DNA from: Paraglaciecola mesophila KMM 241
GTDB lineage: Bacteria; Pseudomonadota; Gammaproteobacteria; Enterobacterales; Alteromonadaceae
DNA: 64,000 nt
Direction: 5' to 3'
Assembly (NCBI RefSeq): GCF_000315015.1
Contig: NZ_BAEP01000023.1
Span: 62,001-126,000, forward strand
Shown: in pieces, positions 18,473 to 27,960 of the stretch
How the letters are laid out: every line of letters starts with the position of its first letter
How positions within the stretch are numbered: the first letter of the stretch is position 1
Notes under the pieces: generated by a model
Databases searched by the model: none
Seen by the model: only the letters and a program-made list of their open reading frames with translations
Told to the model about the DNA's origin: nothing
Made by a program: the position numbers and the translations under genes

Positions 18473-19303
18473 CTATTTCACCGCGCCGAAGGTTAATCCG
18501 CGTACGAGTTGTTTTTGGCTAAACCAACCAAGTATCAATATCGGCGCGATTGCCATCGCTGAGGCCGCTGATAGTTTGGCGTAAAATAAGCCCTCTGGGC
18601 TTGAGTAGCTGGCAATAAACGCGGTTAACGGTGCTGCGTTTGCTGCGGTTAAAATCAGTGTCCAGAATGCTTCGTTCCACGCGAGGATCACGTTAAGTAG
18701 TAAAGTTGATGCGATACCCGGCAAAGCGATAGGCAGTAATACGTGGAATATTTCTGCACTGATACTTGCGCCGTCCATACGGGATGCCTCGAGTATCTCG
18801 TTAGGGATTTCACGAAAGTAGGTATAAAGCATCCACACCATAATCGGCAGGTTAATTAGGGTCATCACAATGACCAAGCCCAGTTTGGTGTCCAGTAAGT
18901 CAAAGTCACGGAACAACAAATAAATAGGGATCAACACGCCAACTGGGGGCAACATTTTGGTGGAGAGCATCCACATCAATAGGTGCTTGGTGCGCTTAGA
19001 TTGCACAAATGCCATGGACCATGCAGCAGGTATAGCGATAAGCAAACCAATTAAGCTTGACCCAACTGAGATAACTACTGAGTTCCAGAAGTGATCAAAG
19101 TAAGGCGAGCGCTCAAGCACGTCTCGGTAGTTTTCTAGCGTCCAGTCAAACATAAACAAACTTGGGTTAGCCGATATGGCCTCCGCTTCTGTTTTAAAAC
19201 TGGTGAGTAAGGTCCACAAAATCGGAAAGAAGATAGCTGCGCTTATCGTCCACGCGAGTAGGGTATAAATAACTTTTGATTTACTGCTGCTGTTAGTAGC
19301 CAT
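18473..19303 (-). CDS. Polyol ABC transporter permease (MalG/SmoG-like)
   Basis: 276 residues with six membrane segments. The EAA loop that docks the ATPase is [20 protein letters not shown], in the expected C-terminal third. It pairs with the upstream permease, separated by 2 bp. Forms half of the inner-membrane channel. Confidence 0.92.
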   Translation of the reverse strand: MATNSSSKSKVIYTLLAWTISAAIFFPILWTLLTSFKTEAEAISANPSLFMFDWTLENYRDVLERSPYFDHFWNSVVISVGSSLIGLLIAIPAAWSMAFVQSKRTKHLLMWMLSTKMLPPVGVLIPIYLLFRDFDLLDTKLGLVIVMTLINLPIMVWMLYTYFREIPNEILEASRMDGASISAEIFHVLLPIALPGIASTLLLNVILAWNEAFWTLILTAANAAPLTAFIASYSSPEGLFYAKLSAASAMAIAPILILGWFSQKQLVRGLTFGAVK

Positions 19304-19305
19304 GA

Positions 19306-20178
19306 TTAACCCTCTAAGTTCTTGCCGATAAGGCGCATAAGGAAGATGGCCACTATATTGGCGATAATGACAGCGATTATTCCACCTGCAGAGCCACCAC
19401 CCACGTCAAACTGCAATAACGATTGAGTGTAAATAAGGTAAGTAATATTGGTGGACTCATACCCAGGACCACCGCTAGTGGTAACGAGTATTTCGGCAAA
19501 AATCGACAGCAAGAAAATTGTCTCAATTAATATGACTGCTGTGATCGCACGAGAAAGGTGAGGCAGCACAATGTAAAAGAACTTACTGAACGGCCCAGCA
19601 CCATCTAAGTCCGCAGCTTCTAATTGTTCTCTGTCTAAAGATTGAATTGCCGTTAATAGTATTAGTGCCGCAAAAGGCAGCCACTGCCAAGACACGATAA
19701 TGATGATGGATAACAAGGGTATTTGAGCAAAGAAGTCCACTGGATCAACGCCGATAAACGTCGCAAAGTGAGCGAACAAACCATTGACTGGGTTCATCAA
19801 CATGTTCTTCCATACTAGAGCCGATACGGTAGGCATAACAAAGAACGGTGCTAACACCATAATGCGCACGTAATTTCGCCCCCAAATTGCTTGGTCCAGC
19901 AATATGGCCAAGCCAATGCCACCACAGATAGTGATAAGCAACACACCGCCGACTAAGAGCAGGGTGTTAAAGAATGATTCGAAGAAAGCCGGATCAGTAA
20001 GGAAAAACTCATAGTTAAGAAAACCAATGAATTCCTCTGTTCCCGGGCTAAGAAGGTTGTAATCTAAAAACGAGAAATACAAGGTCATGCACAGTGGCAC
20101 TATCATCCAGGCAAGTAGCAATACTACCGAAGGAAAGAGCATGAACTGTGCAAGCGTACGTGAATGTGTAGTCGCCAT
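19306..20178 (-). CDS. Polyol ABC transporter permease (MalF/SmoF-like)
   Basis: 290 residues with six membrane segments and EAA loop EAADLDGAGPFSKFFYIVLP. It forms the second half of the channel. It lacks the long periplasmic insertion of enterobacterial MalF, as usual for the mannitol/sorbitol branch. Confidence 0.92.
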   Translation of the reverse strand: MATTHSRTLAQFMLFPSVVLLLAWMIVPLCMTLYFSFLDYNLLSPGTEEFIGFLNYEFFLTDPAFFESFFNTLLLVGGVLLITICGGIGLAILLDQAIWGRNYVRIMVLAPFFVMPTVSALVWKNMLMNPVNGLFAHFATFIGVDPVDFFAQIPLLSIIIIVSWQWLPFAALILLTAIQSLDREQLEAADLDGAGPFSKFFYIVLPHLSRAITAVILIETIFLLSIFAEILVTTSGGPGYESTNITYLIYTQSLLQFDVGGGSAGGIIAVIIANIVAIFLMRLIGKNLEG

Positions 20179-20246
20179 AACTGAGTCCCATTACTGAAGT
20201 AAAAAGGGGGCAAGCACAGCACATCGTGCCTACCCCAAGCAGAACG

Positions 20247-21572
20247 CTATTTTGGGTAGCGAGCCTTGCGCATGGCGCGTTCAACTAACCGTTGAGCGTT
20301 TGCCAGAGCTTGGTCAACTGTCATTTTTCCTGCTAATGCCGCAGAAAATTGCTGACCGACCGCGGTGCCTATTCCTTGAAACTCAGGTATAGCCACAAAT
20401 TGCACACCTACGTAAGGTACAGGTTTCACTGTAGGATTCTTCGGGTCTACTGACTCGATTGAAGCGAGGGTAATTTCAGCAAAAGGAGCAGCTTCCATAT
20501 ACTTAGGATTCTCATATAATGAGGTGCGTGTGCCTGGCGGCACCGCTGCCCAGCCTTTTTCTTTCGCTACTAAGGCTGAGTAATCTTTTGAGGTTGCCCA
20601 GCTAATGAACTTTTGCGCTGCATCCGCTTTTTTGCTGCTTGACGGTACTGCTAATGTCCATGCCCATAGCCAATTGCCACGCTTGCCAAGGTCCATGTCC
20701 GGCGCCATCGCAAAACCCACTTTGTCAGCGACTTCAGAGTCTTTTTTATTGGTGACAAACGCGCCTGCTACTGTGGCGTCAATCCAAATACCGCACTTAC
20801 CTGTTTGGAATAAGGCTAAGTTTTCATTAAAGCCGTTTGATGATGCTCCTGGAGGACCAGATTCTTCCATCACATCAACATAGTATTGCAGGGTGTCTTT
20901 CCACTCTTGTGTATTGAACTGTGGTTTCCAGTTCTCGTCAAACCAGCGAGCGCCAAACGAGTTCGACATGGCTGTGATAAGCGCCGTGTTCTCGCCCCAA
21001 CCGGCTTTGCCACGTAAGCAGATGCCATAAACACCTGTATCTTTATCTGTCATCGCTTTGGCAGCTTGACGGATAAACTTCCAGCTTGGCTTGGTTGGCA
21101 TTTCAAGACCGGCTTTTTCGAGCAAGTCTTTGCGGTACATTACCATTGAACTTTCACCGTAGAATGGTGCGGCGTAAAGTTTGTTATTGAGTGATAAACC
21201 GCTTCTGATAGCAGGTAGCAAATCTTCTTCGTCGTAATCTGGGCCTAAGCCATCTAGCTCAGTTAGCCAGCCTTGCTTACCCCAAATCGGCACTTCATAG
21301 GTACCTATGGTCATGACATCATATTGTCCACCTTTGGTGGCTACATCTGTGGTAACGCGTTGGCGCAGAATATTCTCTTCGAGCGTCACCCATTTAAGAT
21401 CGATGTCAGGGTGCTTAGCTTCAAAATCTGAGCTCAGCTCTTTCATGGTGATCATATCGCCGTTGTTTACAGTAGCGATGGTAATGGTTTCAGCATTGAC
21501 CGCTGGGGCCATAAATAGTGCCGCGCTGATTGATAGCGCTGTACAGGTAGTTTTGGTTAACTTGTTCAACAT
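20247..21572 (-). CDS. Polyol (mannitol/sorbitol-type) ABC transporter substrate-binding protein
   Basis: I choose the ATG at 21572 because AAGGGG precedes it and the product then opens with a normal signal peptide (ending PAVNA, mature start ETITIATVNNGD). The mature start and the segment WVTLEENILRQRVTTDVATK strongly recall the SmoE/MtlE mannitol-sorbitol binding proteins. About 441 residues, periplasmic. The ORF can be read 17 codons further upstream, but that hides the signal peptide. The mannitol/sorbitol call is from memory of the family and not proven. Confidence 0.88.
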   Translation of the reverse strand: MLNKLTKTTCTALSISAALFMAPAVNAETITIATVNNGDMITMKELSSDFEAKHPDIDLKWVTLEENILRQRVTTDVATKGGQYDVMTIGTYEVPIWGKQGWLTELDGLGPDYDEEDLLPAIRSGLSLNNKLYAAPFYGESSMVMYRKDLLEKAGLEMPTKPSWKFIRQAAKAMTDKDTGVYGICLRGKAGWGENTALITAMSNSFGARWFDENWKPQFNTQEWKDTLQYYVDVMEESGPPGASSNGFNENLALFQTGKCGIWIDATVAGAFVTNKKDSEVADKVGFAMAPDMDLGKRGNWLWAWTLAVPSSSKKADAAQKFISWATSKDYSALVAKEKGWAAVPPGTRTSLYENPKYMEAAPFAEITLASIESVDPKNPTVKPVPYVGVQFVAIPEFQGIGTAVGQQFSAALAGKMTVDQALANAQRLVERAMRKARYPK

Positions 21573-21681
21573 CGGGATTCCCCTTATGTTTTTGCTGGGA
21601 GTTTCACTAAATCTTCTCTGCATGTTTTTGCACCTGAATACCTAGTGAAGTTCAAAGGGCCAGCGATAGCCAGCCGTATAC

Positions 21682-23100
21682 TTAAAACTTAACTGAGATC
21701 TCTGACGTGATTCCATCAAACCCAGCGCCAATTTGGCCGCCAGAGTTAATGCCTTCGTCTTGATCCACGTATTCAACTTTCAATAGAGTTTTATCGTTAA
21801 ACCAGTAACCCGCTGCAACTTGTAAGCGCTCTACTGTGTTATCTGTTTGGGCAATCAAGTCAGAGGTGTTTTCGGCTTCTCCGTAACGGGCAGCCAAGTA
21901 GAATTTGCCGGGAATTACGTAGTGCTGTGCTTCAACTGTCCAGTATTCTACTGAGGACTCACCTTTAATTACGCGATTGGAATCAAATGTTGTTCCCTCA
22001 GGGTCAACGACGCCATCGGTGCCGAAATAAGTAATACCAGCAACAGCATTACCCTCGGTATCTGCAAAGGTGTAATCATCGCTTGATTGCCCTAGCATCA
22101 AAATAACGCTGGTATTTTCATTTGGTTGATAAGCTAAGTTTAGTTGAATGGTCGTTTGGTCAAGGCCAGGCATAATGCCTACGTGAGTATCACGCTCACT
22201 GCTAGGGGAAGCAGAGAAGTTGTAGTTTTCACCGTCACCGAAGCGATAATTGGTAGTGGTTAGACCGTCAAGGCTGGCAACCCCATCTTCGAAACGCAGT
22301 TGGTCGCCCTGATTAGCTTGTAAAAAGTTCAAGCCAACTTTAAAGCCGCCAGTGAACTCTAAGGTACCTTGTAATAAGTAATTAAAACCGCGATCTTCTT
22401 GGAAAGCCTCACCAAAGCTCGAGGTAGTAATGTGACCCGTCACATTGTATGCGCGGATTACGCCGCTATCAAAGCGTTCGTTATAACGTAGTTGGGCTCC
22501 GTTTTCCGCGGTGGCGTAATCGGTCATCCAGTTACCAATAAGCGCATTGCCTTGGTTATCAGCCCCGTCTTGAAAGCCTTTGAACTGAAAAGGTGAGCCG
22601 CCAATGTTACCTAAACGAAGTGTCAAGTCAGCGTTCTCACGCTTGTATTCAGTTAGCCCGAATACATCAAATTCGATACCGGCGTAATCATTATGAAATG
22701 AAAAGTCCCGATCGCCATTGTTACCAAAGTCATTTGGCTCTTCTGCAATGTCTATATCGGCGGTGATGAAATCATTGATATGAAACTTAAACATCAGGTT
22801 GGCTCGAATACGGCCAAAACCTGACGACTGTTCTTCATCTTCTGGTCTGAATGCGCCTTCTTTGGCTTGAATCGCTTGATAGTTTTGCATCGCCAAAAAG
22901 TTCACATCTACCAGGCCATCAAGGAATGTAGCTGCATTAACCTGGGCAGGCATCGAAGCGGCCATAACTGCTGCCGCAATCACTCCTAGTTTATTAAATA
23001 CAGATGCAGAACGTTTATTACAGGTCTTCGAGTTAGATGGATTGATAGCGATATTGGCTGCTGTCGAAACTAATGTTGTTTGTCTATTTTTTAACATCAT
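21682..23100 (-). CDS. Outer-membrane porin of the polyol uptake operon
   Basis: 472 residues. The N-terminus is unusually long and charged before the hydrophobic core (VIAAAVMAASMPAQVNA), giving a signal of about 56 residues; an AGGA precedes the double ATG. The mature part alternates beta strands and ends in EISVKF, with the terminal Phe of outer-membrane barrels. It probably admits polyols across the outer membrane. It is the first gene of the leftward operon porin-SBP-permeases-ATPase-HAD-regulator. Specific family not identified; it shows general similarity to carbohydrate or alginate-export-like porins. Confidence 0.75.
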   Translation of the reverse strand: MMLKNRQTTLVSTAANIAINPSNSKTCNKRSASVFNKLGVIAAAVMAASMPAQVNAATFLDGLVDVNFLAMQNYQAIQAKEGAFRPEDEEQSSGFGRIRANLMFKFHINDFITADIDIAEEPNDFGNNGDRDFSFHNDYAGIEFDVFGLTEYKRENADLTLRLGNIGGSPFQFKGFQDGADNQGNALIGNWMTDYATAENGAQLRYNERFDSGVIRAYNVTGHITTSSFGEAFQEDRGFNYLLQGTLEFTGGFKVGLNFLQANQGDQLRFEDGVASLDGLTTTNYRFGDGENYNFSASPSSERDTHVGIMPGLDQTTIQLNLAYQPNENTSVILMLGQSSDDYTFADTEGNAVAGITYFGTDGVVDPEGTTFDSNRVIKGESSVEYWTVEAQHYVIPGKFYLAARYGEAENTSDLIAQTDNTVERLQVAAGYWFNDKTLLKVEYVDQDEGINSGGQIGAGFDGITSEISVKF

Positions 23101-23761
23101 TGTGTCCTAGTGAAAGTCATTAATGTGTGGCTCTAAGATTTCGAATCGAAATCATCTAACGTCGATACAACCGTAAACCGTCAATACAACTGTTAACCGC
23201 TAACACAATTTGGAGCAATAGCTCTAAATGTGGTTTAAATTGCTTTTGTGGGTATATGCCCGACTGGTGAGCATAATCCCAGATCAAATTAACATCGTCA
23301 ATTATTTTTGCTTACAAAGTCTTCACAACTGCTCTTACTTTGTAACTTAACCACGCAATTCAATAAGTTAGTTGTGTAAAAAATGTTGCCTAAATGTTCG
23401 TTTTTTCAGTGCCAGCACGAAGATCGAGTAGCTATGAAGGGCGATATTGGCTTTGAAGGTATGAATTAAAGACGCAAGGCTGTGTACAAACAGCGAAACC
23501 AGAAATAGATTTTTGCTACACAAAGCTCAAAATTTGATACTCAACAATGGTTGACCTTGATGAGTCGTCTACAATGTTTAGGATAAAACTTAACCAATTG
23601 TTTAATATCAATACTTTGCAATCATCGTTATTATTTAGATAAAGTTGAGTGCAAGGTCAAAACGTTCTCAATGTATGAATTTTTGCTTTTCGTATTTGGT
23701 CGTAAAGCTCACTGGTTCAGCGATAATTGTTAATATTGAAGCGGTAAAAAGGGATTGATTA
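23101..23761. other. Intergenic region between divergent porin and GGDEF-EAL genes
   Basis: About 660 bp, AT-rich, with no coding signal I trust. It must hold the promoters for the polyol operon (left) and the GGDEF-EAL gene (right). I looked for CRP-like TGTGA-N6-TCACA and found no good match. No clear operator is identified. Confidence 0.4.
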
Positions 23762-25807
23762 ATGCTGTTTAGAACAATCAAGAACACAACGACCATGCTC
23801 ACAGTGGTAGCGATCGTGTTAGTGTGTGCTGCCGTTGTCGCATTCTCCGTTGAGGAGTACGAACAGCTATATCTGGAAGCAACACGAGCGGATCTTGATG
23901 GGCTATCTGAAAATTTAGCCAGCGATCTTGTGCCTCTTATAGCCTCTGATCCTGATATCTTTGAGGTCACCACGACCCTGTTACGCTTAGATCGCTACGA
24001 CAATGTCAAATATGCTGTTGTTTTTGACAAAAATTGGCAACGGCTAAACGTGTACTTCGGGACTTTGTTTGTGCCAGAAGAGCTCGATTCTGCAATTGAT
24101 ACCAACGAGCTTAGGCTTCAGCCTCATGGTGTCGATGTAAAACACGGTGAGCTTATCGCCTTAAAGCTAGTAGGTGATGCACGTCTGCCACTTGGCCACC
24201 TCCTTATCGTTAATGACTCCTCAGGTCCCTTATATAGCAGTAAACTAACACTTCTCAAACGTGTACTGCCTTTAGTGTTCTTGGTACTGTTTGTGACAAT
24301 AGTTGGGTCCTTGTTTATTCAGCGGCGGTTGTTTTTACCTTTAAGTCGACTCTCTCAGGTTGCCAAAAAAATCCAAGTTACCCACGATTATTCACTGCGA
24401 ATAGACACACGCGGAAAGCAAGAAGTTGCAGAGCTGAGCCGCGATATTAATAGCATGATGGAAACCATCAACGCTGAAACGCAAAAGAACGCCAAATACA
24501 CCGAGCAGCTAAAAGAGCAGCAAAAAGCCATGGAGCGCTTAGCGAATTTTGATGGGTTGACTGGCCTACCTAATCGTCAATTTTTTATGGAAACGTTAAG
24601 ATTAGAGTTAGCGAAAGCGAAGAGAGATGAGCGTAATCTCGTTTTAATGTACTTTGATTTAGACGGTTTCAAAGGAGTAAATGACTCATTTGGCCATGAA
24701 ATTGGTGACTTAGTATTGATGGAAGTATGCCGACGGACCAAAGGTATTTTGCGCGAAGGCGATTTAATTTCTCGCTTAGGTGGGGATGAATTTCTTATAT
24801 TACTGCATAACGAACCCAATGATTTGGAGCTGTTCGAAATTTCTGAGCGCTTAGTCAGTGGGCTTAATATGCCGTTTGAAATTCAATCGTGGGAAGTACA
24901 AGTCGGTGTCAGTATTGGGATTGCTCGCGCAAGTGACTCAAATTTTAATGTCAGTGAATTCGTCAGTAATGCCGACATCGCCATGTATCGCTCTAAACTA
25001 GCGGGTCGTAGTACTCACACTGTATTCGTGCCAGAAATGATGGAAGACAACAAACGCCGCCTGCTTATCGCTAATTCTATTGCTAACGCGATTAAGTTCA
25101 ATGAATTCAGTATTCATTATCAAGGCAAAGTGGGCGCTGACGAAAAAATAGTCGGCTACGAAGCCTTAATACGCTGGAAAAGCGATGTACTGGGGTTAGT
25201 ATCTCCAGCCGAATTTATACCCATTGCCGAGCAAAGCGGCAAAATTTTATCTATCACTAAGTGGGTAATTAAACGAGTCTGCCAAGAGCTAGAACAAGTT
25301 CAAGGGCTACAAAAAAATGAGGTGATGGTGTCAGTTAATTTGTCAGCTCATGACATCAAAAACACGGCCCTTGTTGATTATATTCGTAAGATGTTTGTAC
25401 GCTACAACGTGAATAACGCCAGCATTGAATTTGAGGTGACTGAATCTGCCTATTTAGAAAACTTCGACGTCGCTAATTTATTTCTAACTCAGTTACGTGA
25501 GATGGGTTGCTCTATTGCCCTAGATGATTTTGGCGCTGGCTATTCTTCATTAGGCTACCTCACGCAAATCGAATTGAACACGCTAAAAATTGACAAGCAA
25601 TTTGTGGATAACCTGAATGTATCTAAACGCAGTACTTTGGTGACTAAAACGATTATCGAAATGGCAAAGCAGTTAAATTTAAAAATTTGCGCTGAAGGTG
25701 TAGAAACCCGTGAACAAGCCGAGTTTTTAATCGAAAACGGTTGCCACCAATTACAAGGCTATTTGTTCTCAAAACCCAAGAGCTTACTTGAAATGCTCAA
25801 TATCTAA
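23762..25807 (+). CDS. Membrane GGDEF-EAL protein (c-di-GMP cyclase/phosphodiesterase)
   Basis: 681 residues. TM1 is at about 10-30, then a periplasmic sensor region of about 130 residues (possibly CHASE8-like), TM2 at about 168-188, HAMP to about 240, and a coiled linker. The GGDEF domain has an intact active site, RLGGDEF, at about 338-344. The EAL domain follows with YEALIRW at about 464-470, NLS, FEVTES, DDFGAGYSS, LKID and AEGVET, so all the usual phosphodiesterase residues are present. It could make or degrade c-di-GMP in response to a periplasmic signal. It is convergent, 23 bp away, with an array of periplasmic binding protein/porin pairs, which may be its sensory partners. Confidence 0.92.
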   Translation: MLFRTIKNTTTMLTVVAIVLVCAAVVAFSVEEYEQLYLEATRADLDGLSENLASDLVPLIASDPDIFEVTTTLLRLDRYDNVKYAVVFDKNWQRLNVYFGTLFVPEELDSAIDTNELRLQPHGVDVKHGELIALKLVGDARLPLGHLLIVNDSSGPLYSSKLTLLKRVLPLVFLVLFVTIVGSLFIQRRLFLPLSRLSQVAKKIQVTHDYSLRIDTRGKQEVAELSRDINSMMETINAETQKNAKYTEQLKEQQKAMERLANFDGLTGLPNRQFFMETLRLELAKAKRDERNLVLMYFDLDGFKGVNDSFGHEIGDLVLMEVCRRTKGILREGDLISRLGGDEFLILLHNEPNDLELFEISERLVSGLNMPFEIQSWEVQVGVSIGIARASDSNFNVSEFVSNADIAMYRSKLAGRSTHTVFVPEMMEDNKRRLLIANSIANAIKFNEFSIHYQGKVGADEKIVGYEALIRWKSDVLGLVSPAEFIPIAEQSGKILSITKWVIKRVCQELEQVQGLQKNEVMVSVNLSAHDIKNTALVDYIRKMFVRYNVNNASIEFEVTESAYLENFDVANLFLTQLREMGCSIALDDFGAGYSSLGYLTQIELNTLKIDKQFVDNLNVSKRSTLVTKTIIEMAKQLNLKICAEGVETREQAEFLIENGCHQLQGYLFSKPKSLLEMLNI

Positions 25808-25830
25808 ATCGTGATGAGCACCTGTGTTAT

Positions 25831-26247
25831 TCAAGGTGTGCTATACAGCACTGTGAGTTCGTCAGGGATAGAAACTCCCACTGGTAAGTAGCCAACGGCA
25901 CCTGGGTGACTTTTGATGTACTCCAAGACTGCTTTCTCAGAGGCAACTTCTTTAGGGGCTTTTTTACGCCCGGTAAATCGCATCTGAGCCCAGTAAGACT
26001 GAATTCGAGATTCAGTTAATCCAACTACTTTCGTGTTGAATAGCACACGAGTTTGATTCTTGGGAGGTAGAGAAATTGCCTCTAAATCATAAGAGAGCGC
26101 TCCGCCCATGAATAAGTTGCGTACTTGTTGGCGATTCAGTTGAATGTCTTTGTTTTCCGTATTGGCCACTACAACGATTGAGGTATTCGCAGCGGCAGGA
26201 AATCCAATAACAATGCTAATAATGAGAGAGAAAAATAAGGTCTTCAT
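25831..26247 (-). CDS. Short PstS-like periplasmic binding protein (cassette 1)
   Basis: About 138 residues from ATG 26247, which overlaps the porin stop as TGATG; a GTG four codons earlier is also in frame. A signal peptide (to about residue 20) is followed by VVVANTENKDIQLNRQQVRNLF and the segment LTESRIQSYWAQMRFTGR, characteristic of short phosphate-binding-protein-like (PBP-like) proteins found outside classical Pst systems. It corresponds to only about half a normal PstS, so it may be a one-lobe or dimeric ligand binder rather than a transporter subunit. It is the last gene of the four-cassette array. Confidence 0.8.
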   Translation of the reverse strand: MKTLFFSLIISIVIGFPAAANTSIVVVANTENKDIQLNRQQVRNLFMGGALSYDLEAISLPPKNQTRVLFNTKVVGLTESRIQSYWAQMRFTGRKKAPKEVASEKAVLEYIKSHPGAVGYLPVGVSIPDELTVLYSTP

Positions 26248-27446
26248 CAGAATACCCACTCCAAGGCTAACTGATAAAACATGGCTTTGCCGTCAAAAGT
26301 TTGATCACGATAGGTAAATAACCCATGGTATCCATCTCTTTCTTTTAACAGAGTAGCTTGCGCTTTGAACGCCAAATTATCCCTGTAATCCCAGCGCCCT
26401 CCGATACTGTAGCTTACAGTGCTATTGCTGCCAATTAGACTAACAATCTCTTGGTAGCCAAAAGCTAATTGATCGAGTTGAGCGTTGGCCCCAATAGGGA
26501 TTTCCGAAACTGAAGCGCTGTATTTATTGGTGTCGCGGGACACTGAAGCGTATATAGAGAAGGGGGAGAAGTTCAGGCCTCCTGAGACAAAGTAACCGTT
26601 TGAATCGGGCGCAAGAAATAACTCGGTTCTTAATCTTGTGACCTCAGAGCGAAAGAAATAATCTAAGTCTTCGTAGAAAGCGCTGAGTTGGTAAAACTCG
26701 GCCTCGCCTACGTTAGTAAGCGAATCTGCGCTCTGGGTAAATCCCACTCCGCGTAATATATCACTAAAGTCGGACAATTCTTGTTGGGTAACATCGACGT
26801 CTCCTCGGTGATAGGAGGCGCGCAATGTCCAACTTTCATAACCCAATGTGCTGACGATGCCGTGGATGTTATCAACATTGACATTCAAGCTGTCACCTTG
26901 AAACATATACTTCCGATCTATCTCACCGAAGTAGGCTTCAACACTCAATGATACATTTTCACCTATGTGCTCATAGTTGGCGTGTAGTCCATCAAAGTTC
27001 GGAAACAAAAACTGCTGATAAACCTGCTGAGGTAACGACACCCAATTGTAGGCAAAGCCAACATCTGAAAAATCGCTATAACTAAACACTGGGGTACGTT
27101 GTCGGCCTAGTTTGAGTCTTAACGCTTTGGTTGGTGCGTAAGTTAAATAAAGCCACTCTATACCTGAATCGTTATCATCCCCTGTACGCCCAATCACTTG
27201 TGCTGTTGCTGAAAGATTATCGATAATCTGATAATCAACTTGCAACCCAATAAGCGATTGCTGGTTAAGGCTTACCTTATTTTCATAGCCATTAAATTCA
27301 GCATGTTCATCATCTATATAGCCCGCAACGATTCGCGCAAATCCTGAAAACTCCAGATCATCTAATACTTCTGCTTGCACCGTTGGCATGATGATCATGC
27401 TGGCTAGTCCACAAGCTAATAATGAATTTGAAATACTCTTTTTCAT
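26247..27446 (-). CDS. Outer-membrane porin-like protein (cassette 1)
   Basis: 399 residues with signal peptide (cleavage near VQA, residue 25). Mature start is LDDLEFSGFARVVAGYIDD. The protein is barrel-like throughout and ends LEWVF with terminal Phe. Conserved with the other three array porins in YLTYxPxxALxLKLGRQR and a DVGFAYxW segment. It probably forms a trimeric porin or a diffusion channel. Its 3' end contains GGAGTGGGTATT, which encodes the conserved EWVF end and also supplies the ribosome-binding site of the next gene. Confidence 0.8.
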   Translation of the reverse strand: MKKSISNSLLACGLASMIIMPTVQAEVLDDLEFSGFARIVAGYIDDEHAEFNGYENKVSLNQQSLIGLQVDYQIIDNLSATAQVIGRTGDDNDSGIEWLYLTYAPTKALRLKLGRQRTPVFSYSDFSDVGFAYNWVSLPQQVYQQFLFPNFDGLHANYEHIGENVSLSVEAYFGEIDRKYMFQGDSLNVNVDNIHGIVSTLGYESWTLRASYHRGDVDVTQQELSDFSDILRGVGFTQSADSLTNVGEAEFYQLSAFYEDLDYFFRSEVTRLRTELFLAPDSNGYFVSGGLNFSPFSIYASVSRDTNKYSASVSEIPIGANAQLDQLAFGYQEIVSLIGSNSTVSYSIGGRWDYRDNLAFKAQATLLKERDGYHGLFTYRDQTFDGKAMFYQLALEWVF

Positions 27447-27543
27447 GATGTAAATGGCTATTTTTCCGTTTTTGCAATAAATATCATTTTCACTATCTCA
27501 CTACATAGGATACCACTAGTATCCTGATGAAAACCCGTAGGTT

Positions 27544-27960
27544 TCAGAGAATGGTATAAATGACGGTTAAGTCATCGGGTAGCGTCAAGCTAGCGGGCAG
27601 GTATCCCACAGCTCCTTTGTTGTTCTGAAGGTATTCAAGCATCAACTGTTCGCTAGCGACTTCTCTGGGAATCTTTTTACGGCCAGTAAAGCGCATCTGT
27701 GCCCAATATGACTGAATACGCGACTCCGTTAGGCCGATAACTTTGGTGTTGAATATGACACGAGTTTGGTTTTCTGGTGGCAACGTTATGGCAATAAAAT
27801 TATAACCAAGGCGTGTACCCATAAATAAATTACGCACTTCATGGCGGCTCAACAACATGCCTCGGTCTTGTGTGTTGGCAACAACGGTAATCGCATTATT
27901 GGCAAAACAAATACTTCCACTTAAACTGATAAAACCAACAATAATGAGCAGAATTTTCAT
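27544..27960 (-). CDS. Short PstS-like periplasmic binding protein (cassette 2)
   Basis: About 138 residues from ATG 27960 in a TGATG overlap with porin 2. Same layout as the cassette 1 copy: signal peptide, VVANTQDRGMLLSRHEVRNLF, then LTESRIQSYWAQMRFTGR and a C-terminal NKGAVGYLP motif. The first third is the most diverged (RGMLLSRHEV in place of KDIQLNRQQV), which could alter ligand recognition. The 97-bp gap to porin 1 suggests continued transcription. Confidence 0.8.
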   Translation of the reverse strand: MKILLIIVGFISLSGSICFANNAITVVANTQDRGMLLSRHEVRNLFMGTRLGYNFIAITLPPENQTRVIFNTKVIGLTESRIQSYWAQMRFTGRKKIPREVASEQLMLEYLQNNKGAVGYLPASLTLPDDLTVIYTIL

